The notes under the pieces are model-generated. The model saw only the letters and a program-made list of their open reading frames with translations, was not told the DNA's origin and did not search any database. The position numbers were made by a program, and so were the translations under genes. From assembly GCA_042088665.1 (NCBI GenBank), contig JBELMB010000178.1, forward strand, positions 1 to 10,484: a stretch of DNA of 10,484 nt. The letters are read 5' to 3'. The stretch comes from JBELMB01 sp042088665 (GTDB lineage Bacteria > Pseudomonadota > Alphaproteobacteria > Rhodobacterales > Rhodobacteraceae). Below, piece by piece: positions 1 through 7,218 of the stretch (position 1 is the stretch's first letter; each line of letters begins with the position of its first letter).

Positions 1-918
1 AAGCACTCCGACAACAAGATCAGCCAGCAGGTTGATCAGGACAAAAAGGACAGTTGTGACCAGAACGGCACCGGTTACCAGCGGGTAATTGTGGGTCAGG
101 ATCGCTTCATGGACCAGCTTGCCGACACCGGGGCGGGCAAAGACGATCTCGGCAAACACCGCGGAGGACAGCATCGGCCCGATCCCAACGCCCAGCAGCG
201 TCACTGTGGGCAGGATGGCGATGGTCAGCGCATAGCGAAAGGTGATCATGTTTTCCGGCAGGCCAAAGGCGCGGGCGGTGCGGATGTGCTGGGCCTCCAG
301 CACTTCGAGCATCGAGGCGCGCACCATCCGCGCGATATAGCCAACCCAGCCCAACCCCACGGCAAGCGACGGCAGGATCAGGTGCAGGGGCTGGTCGCCG
401 ATGTCCCCTGAGTCGCCCGCGCCGATCGCCGGCAGCCAGCGCAGGGTCACGGCAAAGATCAACAGCGCGTAGATCGCGATCACAAAGGAGGGCACGGCAA
501 TGACCGCCACCGACAGGATGCCGACAATCCGGTCCACCCAGCTGCCGCGTCCCACCGCCGCCCAGCAGCCGAGCGGGATGCCAAGCGCCACGGACCAGCT
601 TATGCCGCCTGCAATCAGCGCAGGGGTAAAGGGCAGTTGCTCCATCAACGCTTGTGCGACGGGGCGATCCGACAGGATTTCGCGGCCAAGGTCGCCGCGC
701 CATGCGCCGCTGTAGACGTTCCAGAATTGCACCCAGACCGGTTGGTAGAGGCCCATCTTGATGCGCAGCGCCTCGCGCATGGCCTCCGTCGCGCGCGGGC
801 CAAGCGCCACCGCAGCAAGGTTGCCGGGGATCAGGTAGATCATGCAAAACAGCATGAGCATGGCCACCGAAATGATGACCACGGCCAGTCCCAGACGCTT
901 CAGGGTGTAGCTCAGCAT
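1..918 (-). CDS. DppB/OppB-type ABC transporter permease, 3' end cut by window edge
   Basis: Inner-membrane permease of a peptide/nickel-type ABC importer. It would form the translocation channel with a second permease, probably just outside the window. The ATG at 916-918 opens 306 codons with no stop before the edge. The family is usually about 310-340 residues, so only a short C-terminal piece is missing. The N-terminus (MLSYTLKRLGLAVVIISV) is the classic DppB start, with a first membrane helix at about residues 9-30. Further hydrophobic segments lie near 98-122, 132-160, 180-198, 230-255 and 280-306. The EAA loop that contacts the ATPase is visible at about 206-232 (IRTARAFGLPENMITFRYAL). 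A GAGGCGG-like ribosome site precedes the start. The 170 nt separating it from the binding-protein gene hold no convincing gene. I am sure of the family; the substrate is unknown. Confidence 0.93.
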   Translation of the reverse strand, partial: MLSYTLKRLGLAVVIISVAMLMLFCMIYLIPGNLAAVALGPRATEAMREALRIKMGLYQPVWVQFWNVYSGAWRGDLGREILSDRPVAQALMEQLPFTPALIAGGISWSVALGIPLGCWAAVGRGSWVDRIVGILSVAVIAVPSFVIAIYALLIFAVTLRWLPAIGAGDSGDIGDQPLHLILPSLAVGLGWVGYIARMVRASMLEVLEAQHIRTARAFGLPENMITFRYALTIAILPTVTLLGVGIGPMLSSAVFAEIVFARPGVGKLVHEAILTHNYPLVTGAVLVTTVLFVLINLLADLVVGVL

Positions 919-1088
919 CCGTCCGCCTCGCGGCAACAGGTGCGCTGCCAGCCCGTCACCAACGGTGCCACAGGCTGCGCGACACACCCATCAGGTCCCG
1001 CTGTCGGGGCGCGGGTGCAGGGCGTCAACCGTGCCATGTCGCGCATAGTGAAGAAGCCGTCAGGGGACATATCCACGCTTTCCTGATG

Positions 1089-2753
1089 TCACGAAGGGCC
1101 GGGGCGAGACTGGAGCGCCCATGACCGGACTTCATGAACTGGGCCCCATGAGCGGACCCATGAGCGGACCCCACGACCGGGGTCCGCCCATGGTCTGCGT
1201 CGGGCCGGTTTGAAATCGGGCAGCAGGCTCTCCCCGTTGGGTTTCAGGCCCGGTGAGACGCTGTCGCGATGGATCGCACTGACGACCTCATGCGTGAGAA
1301 AGACGGAGCAGTCGCTTTCGTCCATCAGACTCTGCATCTTTGTGTAGAACTCGTCGCGCTTCGCGAAATCGCTTTCCACCAGTGCCTGTTCGTGCAGCGC
1401 TTTGTACTCTGCATCGTCGAACCTTTCCCGGTTCCAGACGCCGACCTGCTCGGGCGTGAACCAGAGGGCCGCCCAGCTGGGATCGGGCTGCATGGAAAAG
1501 CGCGACAGCACCAGTTGCAGGTCCATGAAATAGTCGCCGTCCTTTGAGCCCAGCGTCCAGAAGGTGCCGGACTCGTTCTGCTTGATCTTGCAGGTGATGC
1601 CCACATCCGCAAGGTTTGCCTGAATGACCTGCGCGGCTGTCAGACGTTCGGACTGGTTGAGGATGTCGAGGCTGACACGCAGCCCTTCGGCCCCTGCCTC
1701 AACCAGCAAGGCGCGCGCCTTGTCCGGGTCGTCGTCATAGGTGACGCTGTCGCGGGAGCCGGGCAGCCCGGGCGCGATGATGCCATGGCCCACCGAGGCC
1801 GCGCCGAAACTGGCCGCGTCCACAACGATGTCCCGGTCGATGGCGTGCTGGATCGCGCGACGGATGCGCGGGTCTTTCAGCGCCTCGTTGTCCTTGTTCA
1901 TCCCAAGCCAGACATAGGCGAGCGACGGCTTTTCCAGCACCACGGAGCCTTCGGGCGGGTTTTCCTTGAGCCGCGGCAGCGACGACACGGAAGTCCATGT
2001 GTCGTCCAGATCTCCCGCCTCAAGGCCGCGCTCGGCGGTGGCCGGGTCCTCGATGGGCAGGATATGGATCTCTTCGTAGCCACCCGGTTCATGCGCCCAA
2101 GCTGGGTTGCGTTTCAGGATGGTCTTTTGCTTGGGCTGCCAGTCCGCCAGCCGGGACTGGCCCGATTGCGCGATGGGTTTGGTGGTCATCTTGTCGCCCA
2201 GCTCTTCCATGGCCTTGCGCGACAGGATGCAGGAGACACCGGTGGGCAGGGTCGTTGTCCAGGGCGGCACGAACTTGTTCTTCAGGTGAATGAGGCCGGA
2301 CAGCCTGTCCTTGATCTCGACCTCCTTGAGCGCGCTCCAGTCCCCGGCATAGGGGCTTTCCATGGCGGGATCGGCGATCCGTTCCAGAGAGACCTTCACA
2401 TCATCGGCGGTCATCTGGCCATAGCGGTCCGTGAAGCCGATGTTTTCCATCAGCGTGAAGGAGATGGTCAGGTCATCCAGCGGTTCGATGGCGCTGACGG
2501 CCAGTGGCTCCCAGCCCCATGTACCGCCGGCAATCGGGTTCACCAGCGGCGCAAAGATCGCGCGCACGATGTCCTCTTCCGGCAAGGACAGGCGAAAGGC
2601 CGGGTCGAGGATCTGCAAATCGGAATAGGAGCGCAGGGTCAGCACGGAGCCGTCCTGCGACAATGCCCAGCGGGGGGCGGCGACGCTTGCCGCGCCAAAG
2701 GCCCCCATCCCGGCAAGAACCGAGCGGCGAGAAAGGTTGGTGAACGGTGTCAT
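1089..2753 (-). CDS. Peptide/nickel-type ABC transporter substrate-binding protein (SBP_bac_5), Tat-exported
   Basis: Periplasmic ligand-binding subunit of the importer whose permease lies downstream. I place the start at the ATG at 2751-2753 (554 residues), because it gives a proper Tat signal: S8-R9-R10-S-V-L, then an Ala-rich hydrophobic stretch and a likely cleavage site near A30-L-S32. A purine-rich AGGGGGG tract lies upstream. An earlier in-frame start at 2795 would overlap the regulator stop and bury the signal. The SBP_bac_5 fold is shown by TADDVKVSLERIADP, the region around RIRRAIQHAIDRDIV, and the C-terminal lobe ending LKPNGESLLPDFKPA, where family members normally finish. About 37 further residues (518-554) follow, rich in Arg, Trp and Pro with three VRSW copies. 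These come from DNA repeats and look like an acquired extension. The ligand cannot be read from sequence; peptides, opines or other amino compounds are possible. Confidence 0.92.
   Translation of the reverse strand: MTPFTNLSRRSVLAGMGAFGAASVAAPRWALSQDGSVLTLRSYSDLQILDPAFRLSLPEEDIVRAIFAPLVNPIAGGTWGWEPLAVSAIEPLDDLTISFTLMENIGFTDRYGQMTADDVKVSLERIADPAMESPYAGDWSALKEVEIKDRLSGLIHLKNKFVPPWTTTLPTGVSCILSRKAMEELGDKMTTKPIAQSGQSRLADWQPKQKTILKRNPAWAHEPGGYEEIHILPIEDPATAERGLEAGDLDDTWTSVSSLPRLKENPPEGSVVLEKPSLAYVWLGMNKDNEALKDPRIRRAIQHAIDRDIVVDAASFGAASVGHGIIAPGLPGSRDSVTYDDDPDKARALLVEAGAEGLRVSLDILNQSERLTAAQVIQANLADVGITCKIKQNESGTFWTLGSKDGDYFMDLQLVLSRFSMQPDPSWAALWFTPEQVGVWNRERFDDAEYKALHEQALVESDFAKRDEFYTKMQSLMDESDCSVFLTHEVVSAIHRDSVSPGLKPNGESLLPDFKPARRRPWADPGRGVRSWVRSWGPVHEVRSWALQSRPGPS
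1147..1170. repeat. Tandem 12-bp direct repeat (2 perfect copies)
   Basis: CATGAGCGGACC occurs twice head to tail (1147-1158 and 1159-1170). Degenerate relatives lie on the left around 1118-1140 (CATGACCGGAC, CATGAACTGGG). On the minus strand the repeats encode VRSW copies in the C-terminal tail of the substrate-binding protein. The unit length keeps the frame open. Confidence 0.85.
1159..1192. repeat. Strong inverted repeat (hairpin) in the 3' end of the binding-protein gene
   Basis: GCGGACCCC (1164-1172) and GGGGTCCGC (1179-1187) are perfect reverse complements around a 6-nt loop. CATG at 1159-1162 and CATG at 1189-1192 extend the stem with a single A/C mismatch, so 13 of 14 positions pair. 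No T-tract follows on either strand, so a classical intrinsic terminator is unlikely. Its place between a binding protein and its permease fits an mRNA-stabilising or attenuating hairpin, which often makes the binding protein more abundant than the membrane parts. It lies inside the reading frame, which is unusual. Confidence 0.7.
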
Positions 2754-2781
2754 GCGGGCCCCCCCCTGTCGGTGCGTTGTC

Positions 2782-3561
2782 TCAGGTCTTGTCAAAGGAA
2801 CGCCGGGCCGTTTTCGGGGCCTTCTGTCGGGCCTCCCTTCGGATTGGCGCGTCGGTGGTGGTGTTTTCGGTGATGCCGTCTTCGGCGGTGCCGGTGTCAG
2901 CAGTGCTGGCGTCGGGCGCGATCACATCCTTGGGGATGATCACCGGCCCGGTGGCCCAGATCAGCCGCGCGGGCACATCGGTGAGGTTGCGGATGTTGTT
3001 CACCACCGATGCCGGAAAGCTGTAGCTGTCAGCGCGGCGCAGCGTGATGCTTTCGGCGCGAATGATCAGTTCCAGCTCGCCTTCAAGGACATAGCCGTGC
3101 TGTTCGCCGCCGTGCTGATAGAGATGATCCGCCGCCGTTGACGCACGCGGCGCGTAATCCGCGATGCCCATGTAGAACTTCTCCCCGATCGAGCTGGACA
3201 GCAGCGCATCGGAATAGCCGACCTCGTCCACGGTTTCGCCGTAGAGCACGTTCAGGTTGCGCCGGTCCTGGCGACGGACAACGAAAGCGCGTTCCAGCGG
3301 GCCATCGCCCGGACGGTGGGCAAAGAACCATTCCGCAGAGACCCCAAGCGCTTGCGCGATGCGCGTGATCACATCGATCGAAGGGTTGGCAGCGCCGCGT
3401 TCAATGGCCGAAAGATGGCTGAGCGAGACGCCGCTTGTTTCGGCCATATCCTTCAGGGTCATTTGCCGGGCGCGGCGCAACTGCCGCACTTCCGAGCCCA
3501 GAGAGGCGTGGTCGGCGGGCGGCGCGCTCAGATCTGCCTCTGGCGTGGTGGCCTCAGGCAT
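2782..3561 (-). CDS. XRE-family transcriptional regulator with C-terminal cupin domain
   Basis: Likely a ligand-sensing repressor or activator of the downstream ABC genes. From the ATG at 3559-3561 it has 259 residues; a TTG start at 3582 would add seven. An XRE helix-turn-helix lies at about residues 24-77 (VRQLRRARQMTLKDMAETSG, then SLSHLSAIERG and NPSIDVITRIAQALG). A cupin_2 barrel follows at about 125-205, with HGGEQHGYVLEGELEL as its metal-motif-like core. This HTH-cupin architecture is that of PuuR-like regulators of amine and amino-acid catabolism. The last 40 or so residues are rich in Thr, Asp and Ala and look disordered. The gene ends 28 nt before the binding-protein start and in the same direction, so it probably controls and is co-transcribed with the importer. 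It is divergent from the hydrolase remnant. The ligand is unknown. Confidence 0.9.
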   Translation of the reverse strand: MPEATTPEADLSAPPADHASLGSEVRQLRRARQMTLKDMAETSGVSLSHLSAIERGAANPSIDVITRIAQALGVSAEWFFAHRPGDGPLERAFVVRRQDRRNLNVLYGETVDEVGYSDALLSSSIGEKFYMGIADYAPRASTAADHLYQHGGEQHGYVLEGELELIIRAESITLRRADSYSFPASVVNNIRNLTDVPARLIWATGPVIIPKDVIAPDASTADTGTAEDGITENTTTDAPIRREARQKAPKTARRSFDKT

Positions 3562-3692
3562 CACAATGCTTCGTCGGGCCAAGCGGTCTCATGGAACCGA
3601 ATACTGCCACAGATTATCCGTTCCAAAAGAATTTTGCTGCTGATTTCTTTTCATTCAATAACCTGAACCCGGATTTCCATCGGGACCTGCTG
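3562..3692. promoter_or_regulatory. AT-rich divergent promoter region between regulator and hydrolase
   Basis: This is clearly the most AT-rich stretch of the window, set between two divergent genes. On the minus strand GATAAT (3613-3618 as ATTATC) matches five of six -10 positions and sits about 50 nt upstream of the regulator ATG, but I see no good -35 box. On the plus strand TTGCTG (3634-3639), a 17-nt spacer and AATAAC make a weak promoter-like pair. The boxes are tentative; the divergent arrangement makes promoters here likely. Confidence 0.4.
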
Positions 3693-5252
3693 GTGGGCCC
3701 TCATGTCAAGTATCTGAAGAACAAGGTTAATCGCGCTCCCGACCGTCCCGTCCAAGAGATCGAACATCACTGGATCGAGATGCCCGATGGGGTGCGCCTT
3801 GTGGCCCGGCTGGGGTTGCCGGAGGACAATCCATGTCCTGCGATCCTTGAATACATCCCCTGCCGAAAACGCGACATGGTGCGCCCGCGAGACGCGCGGA
3901 CCCATCCGGTCTTTGCCGCGCAGGGCTTTGCCTGCCTGCGTGTCGACATGCGCGGATCGGGGGACAGCGAAGGGGTCATACCCGACATGTACCACCCCAA
4001 TGAGTTGAGCGACGCGCGTCATGTGCTGAATTGGATCGCGGCCCAGCCCTGGTGCACGGGCCGCGCCGGCATGTTCGGCACCTCGTGGGGCGGAACGACC
4101 AGCCTGCAGGCCGCGGTCGACGCGCCCGGGCCACTGAAGGCGGTGATCGCCAATTGCGCGACGATCGACCGTTTCGAGGATGACATCCACTGGATGGGGG
4201 GCGCGCTGCTGACCGACAGCCTGGAGTGGCGCGCGACCCTTGAGACTCGCGCAGGCGGTTGGCTGGCCTGCGACACCACCACGGCGGTGGGCGAAAAGGT
4301 CTTGGCGCTCACTGCGGATGGGCTGGGGGCCGCCGGGGACACGGATGAGACGCGCCGCGTGCCCTTTGATCCCGCGCATGGGCAAGCTGCTGGGGACACG
4401 GGATATTTTGGACGCCCCGGTGGGCTCGCGCTGGATCAGGCCGAAGAAGTCGCCCGTTCGCTGTGCTTTGACACGGTGGCGCTGGAAACGGAGCTGGATC
4501 TTTTTGGCCATGCCTCCCTTGAGGTCACTGTCCTGCCCGGTGCCACAGACGGGCAACTGGTTTGCCGGATCTGTGACCTCGCCCCGGATGGGCGTGTCTT
4601 GCTGGTGACCCGGCTGGTTCGGGTGGTCGCGCTGGACGACACTCTGGACAGGGATCTCAGCGAGACGCCTGATGCGGACGCACCGCGCCGGTTGCGACTG
4701 GAGTTTCCCGCCACGGCCTACCGCTTTGCCAAGGGGCATCGGCTGCGCCTTGCGCCGGGCGTGTCTTACTGGCCACTGGCCTGGCCTTCGGGTGCGGCAG
4801 AGCCGTAGATTTCGCTGGGGCAGGCGGCGCTGCGCCTGCCTGCGCGCCCGGCGGATGCCCGCAGGCCGGAGCGCCCCTTTCCGCCGCCAAAGAAACACCC
4901 GGCCAATCCCGATTGGACCCCGCTGACGAGGGGTCCCTTGCAGCGCACCCCAAAGGGGGAGGGCGGGGCCTTGTCATCCGGATGGCATCAGCCGCTCTCC
5001 GGTGCGCGTTTTGACGCGCTGGGCGTGCAGATCGAGACCGTAACAAAGGCCAGCTACGACATCACCGAGGTAGGCGCGGCGCGCTGCCGGATGGTGCACC
5101 GGATCGTCGTCACGCGCGCCGACGGCACGGCAGAAATCACGTCTGACGTGCTGGTCGCAGACGAGAGGGAGGGGCGCGTTGTGACCGCGCGTCCGGAGGC
5201 CCTGTGGAATGGTGCACCCGAAGCGACACGGCGCTGGCGCTACGAGGTCTGA
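3591..5252 (+). pseudogene. CocE/NonD-family alpha/beta hydrolase, broken by internal deletion and in-frame amber stop
   Basis: CocE/NonD enzymes are serine hydrolases of amides and esters, typically about 650-680 residues: a catalytic alpha/beta domain with a cap, then a jelly-roll. The start here is followed by IEMPDGVRLVARL, PAILEYIPCRKRD and RVDMRGSGDSEG. The nucleophile motif GTSWGG comes next (Ser165 counted from the ATG at 3591), then DDIHWMGGALLTDSLEW. At about 4239-4254 the sequence jumps to the pre-jelly-roll segment (GGWLACDT, EKVLALTADGL). Roughly 200 residues are lost, including where the catalytic Asp, the His and the cap should be. The jelly-roll follows (ARSLCFDT, AYRFAKGHRLRLA, SYWPLAWPS) until TAG at 4806-4808. 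The same frame then continues with family-like sequence (ISLGQAALRLPARP ... TRRWRYEV) to TGA at 5250-5252. The start is uncertain: ATG 3591 gives a long AT-rich N-terminus, while GTG 3693 fits family length better. It is almost certainly inactive as read. Confidence 0.85.
3624..3636. promoter_or_regulatory. Candidate operator: CAAAA-GAA-TTTTG inverted repeat
   Basis: CAAAAGAATTTTG is a 13-bp dyad with 5-bp perfect arms around GAA, in the gap between the divergent genes and just upstream of the -10-like element for the regulator. XRE dimers bind short dyads of this kind, so autoregulation by the adjacent regulator is a reasonable guess. The arms are short and AT-rich, so chance cannot be excluded. 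Confidence 0.35.
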
Positions 5253-5275
5253 GCGAGGCGGGCTTTCGGCTTCGC
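5253..5275 (+). terminator. Weak stem-loop after the hydrolase remnant
   Basis: GCGAGGC and GCTTCGC pair over 7 bp (one G-T) around a 9-nt loop directly after the TGA at 5252, in the gap between convergent genes. No T-run follows, so its activity as an intrinsic terminator is doubtful. Confidence 0.25.
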
Positions 5276-5344
5276 GCGCGGAGGCCTTGGCAATCCCCGC
5301 TCTGACGCTTGTTCCTGATCGGTGGCCGGCACGGAGCTCGGGTT

Positions 5345-6454
5345 TTAGCCCGGCGTCACCGTGGCCACGTGTTCCAACACCGCCTGCGTGACCGCCTTTG
5401 TGCCCATGTCGCCGCCGAATTCCATGGGGCGCAGGGCATTGGCTTCGAACCCGGCCTGCACCGCCGCATCGATCAGTCCTGCCGCCTCTTCGAACCCCCG
5501 GTTGCCGGTTTTCTCGGCCAGATACTCCAGCATCAATCCACCGGAGAGGATGGCAGCCAGCGGGTTGGCCTTGTCCTGTCCCATGATGTCCGGCGCACTG
5601 CCGTGCGCGGGTTGAAACAGCCCGGTGTCGTCGCCGATTTCCGCGCAGGCCGCCATGCCCATGCCGCCAACAAGCCCGCCCGCGAGGTCGGACAGGATGT
5701 CGCCGAACATGTTCTCCATGACCAGAACGTCATAGTCCCAAGGCGCTCGGATCAGGTTCAAGGCCTGCGCGTCGACATAGGCGTAATCGGTTTCCACGGC
5801 CGGAAACCCCGGGGCGATCTCGTCGTAGATCTTGCGGAAAAAAGCCATGGAGGCAAAGACATTGGCCTTGTCCACGCAGGTCAGCCGTCCGGGCTTGCCA
5901 CGGGCCTTGCGCCTCTCGGCGAGGCGAAATCCGAAGCGGTGCAGTTTCTCCGTGGTGGCCCGGGTGATCCGCATCGTGTCGCGCACTTCGTCGTCGCCGC
6001 GGATGTCGCTGCGCCCATGCACGGCGGCAGAGTAGAACAGACCTTCGGTGCTTTCACGCAAGATGATCAGGTCGATCCCGGCCGCGCGCGGATCGGCCAG
6101 CCGTTGTGGCGCGTTGGGATAGGCCTTGACCGGGCGCACCCCGGCGTAAAGGCCGTATCGGTCGCGCAGGCGCAGGTGGGGACTGATCTCGGTGCCGTCC
6201 GGATGGCGGACGGAGGGCAGACCGATCGCGCCCAAAAAGATCGCATCGGCGCGGCCTACTTTGGCCTCGCCCCCCGGTTCGATGTCCTGCCCGGTTTCGG
6301 CAAAATAGCCCGCCCCGGCGAGCGTTTCATCGCCAACAATTCCGCAGCCCCCGACCCGTGCCATGGCGGCCTCGGTCACGGCCAGCGTGGCCTGTGTGAC
6401 GTCCTGACCGATGCCGTCGCCTTGAATCACCGCAATATGCGCTTTGAATGTCAT
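5345..6454 (-). CDS. Isocitrate/isopropylmalate (tartrate-type) dehydrogenase family protein
   Basis: NAD(P)-dependent oxidative decarboxylase of a 2-hydroxy acid, using Mg or Mn. Its 369 residues match family length. Diagnostic motifs run in order: QGDGIG (11-16), the substrate Arg loop RLRDRYGLYAGVRPVK (95-110), ESTEGLFYS (134-142), CVDKANVF with Lys196, and the metal-binding block with D228, D252 and D256 (MENMFGDILSDLAGG). The cofactor site follows: HGSAPDIMGQDKANP (284-298). All catalytic positions appear intact. The Arg loop and overall style resemble the loosely annotated LeuB-like and tartrate dehydrogenase group rather than housekeeping LeuB, and leuCD are not adjacent. The exact substrate (malate, tartrate, isopropylmalate-like) is open. 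The start is set by AGGGA placed 8 nt before the ATG. It lies 15 nt after the GntR gene and is probably co-transcribed as the last step of the cluster. Confidence 0.9.
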   Translation of the reverse strand: MTFKAHIAVIQGDGIGQDVTQATLAVTEAAMARVGGCGIVGDETLAGAGYFAETGQDIEPGGEAKVGRADAIFLGAIGLPSVRHPDGTEISPHLRLRDRYGLYAGVRPVKAYPNAPQRLADPRAAGIDLIILRESTEGLFYSAAVHGRSDIRGDDEVRDTMRITRATTEKLHRFGFRLAERRKARGKPGRLTCVDKANVFASMAFFRKIYDEIAPGFPAVETDYAYVDAQALNLIRAPWDYDVLVMENMFGDILSDLAGGLVGGMGMAACAEIGDDTGLFQPAHGSAPDIMGQDKANPLAAILSGGLMLEYLAEKTGNRGFEEAAGLIDAAVQAGFEANALRPMEFGGDMGTKAVTQAVLEHVATVTPG

Positions 6455-6469
6455 GCGTTGGGTCCCTGT

Positions 6470-7135
6470 CTACAGTTGGGGAAGCTTTTCGAGAATATCC
6501 AGCAGTTCTGCCGCGGCCCTCTGGCGATGCGCGCGCAAGAGCGCCTGCGCACGCTCTGCCGCGCCGTCGAGCAGGGCGTCCAGAATGTCCTGATGGTCCT
6601 GCGTCGATTGCCGCGGAATGTCGCGCAGACGCAGTGTCGCCATGCGCGCGCGGTGCGCCTGATCAAAGAGCGCCTGCGCGATGCCGACCAGACGCCGGTT
6701 GCCGTGCAGGTCCAGCAAGCTCGTATGAAAGAGGTCGTCCGCAGTGGCCCAATCCTCTAGCGCGCCGCGAGAGACCGCGTCTTGCATTTGCTCCGTCGCG
6801 TCGGTCAGCGGCTGCAAGACCTGCCGGGAGGGCGCGCGACGGGCGAGGGCGCCGACCGCTTCAGCTTCGAGCGCTGTGAGAATGGCGTAGATTTCGCGCA
6901 TATCCTCCGCCCGGATCGGCAGCACGCGCGCGCCGCGTCGGGGCACAAGCGAGACAAGCCCGTCTGCCTCAAGCCGGATCAGGGCCTCGCGCACGGTTGT
7001 GCGGCTGACGCCGTGGTGCAGCGCGAGTTCGGGCTCTGTCGCCTGATGGCTGGGCGGAAGCGCGTTGTTGCGGATCTCCTGCTTGAGCAGGTGATAGAGG
7101 TCTTCGGCGCGTGTGGTTTTTGCGGGGGCGGTCAT
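6470..7135 (-). CDS. GntR-family regulator, FadR subfamily (FCD domain)
   Basis: Ligand-responsive DNA-binding regulator, probably of this catabolic cluster. From the ATG at 7133-7135 it has 221 residues, the FadR-type length. The winged HTH spans about residues 8-73: RAEDLYHLLKQEI, then ELALHHGVSRTTVREAL, then LEADGLVSLVPRRGARV. The all-helical FCD ligand domain follows (about 80-215). Its expected metal/ligand residues are visible: D133 and H137 (DDLFHTSLLDLHGN), H181 (DHQDILDAL) and H203 (LLRAHRQRA). Longer in-frame starts exist (an ATG at 7192 and one at 7354). The first would lie inside the inverted repeat and the second inside the upstream gene, so the short form is preferred, although no strong ribosome site precedes it. 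FCD ligands are usually small organic acids, which would fit a product of the adjacent dehydrogenase or oxygenase. Confidence 0.9.
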   Translation of the reverse strand: MTAPAKTTRAEDLYHLLKQEIRNNALPPSHQATEPELALHHGVSRTTVREALIRLEADGLVSLVPRRGARVLPIRAEDMREIYAILTALEAEAVGALARRAPSRQVLQPLTDATEQMQDAVSRGALEDWATADDLFHTSLLDLHGNRRLVGIAQALFDQAHRARMATLRLRDIPRQSTQDHQDILDALLDGAAERAQALLRAHRQRAAAELLDILEKLPQL

Positions 7136-7175
7136 TGGGGTACCGGGGTCTGGTGTGTCTAGTAAAGGTGTAGGC

Positions 7176-7193
7176 GATAATGTCGGCATTATC
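7176..7193. promoter_or_regulatory. Putative GntR operator, perfect inverted repeat
   Basis: GATAATG (7176-7182) and CATTATC (7187-7193) are exact reverse complements around TCGG. The repeat lies 41 nt upstream of the GntR start, in the only gap (83 nt) of the minus-strand cluster. Its symmetry and size fit a FadR-type dimer site. On the minus strand GATAAT also resembles a -10 box, so binding could block a promoter there. This suggests autoregulation and control of the dehydrogenase. Confidence 0.65.
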
Positions 7194-7218
7194 CAGCGAA
7201 AGGCTACAGAAATGGCTG

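Noticed and set aside
107..847. Minus-strand 246-codon frame within the permease gene
   Set aside because: It is out of frame with the permease, whose hydrophobic helices and EAA loop are read in the frame starting at 918.
912..1070. 52-codon minus-strand frame (MSPDGFFTMRDMARL...) overlapping the permease start
   Set aside because: The stop overlaps the permease ATG, which would suit coupling, but the peptide is Cys/Pro/Thr-rich without a known family, has no ribosome site I trust, and importer operons rarely have a gene at this place.
1785..2873. Plus-strand open frame (362 codons) opposite the binding-protein gene
   Set aside because: Antisense of a clear SBP_bac_5 gene with a Tat signal; no motif in its own translation.
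4806..4808. TAG read through as pyrrolysine or by a recoding signal
   Set aside because: No pyrrolysine machinery is expected in this group, there is no conserved stem visible after the TAG, and the catalytic domain is already disrupted, so plain pseudogenisation is simpler.
3651..4898. Long minus-strand open frame (415 codons) opposite the hydrolase remnant
   Set aside because: The translation is rich in Arg, Gly, Pro and His with no domain, as expected for the antisense of a GC-rich gene. The plus strand shows clear family motifs.
5335..5360. CGGG-TTTTAG-CCCG hairpin at the dehydrogenase stop
   Set aside because: The stem is only 4 bp plus a wobble and would not terminate transcription reliably.
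5309..6760. Long plus-strand open frame (483 codons) opposite the dehydrogenase and GntR genes
   Set aside because: Antisense shadow: no recognisable motif, and both minus-strand genes have complete motif sets.
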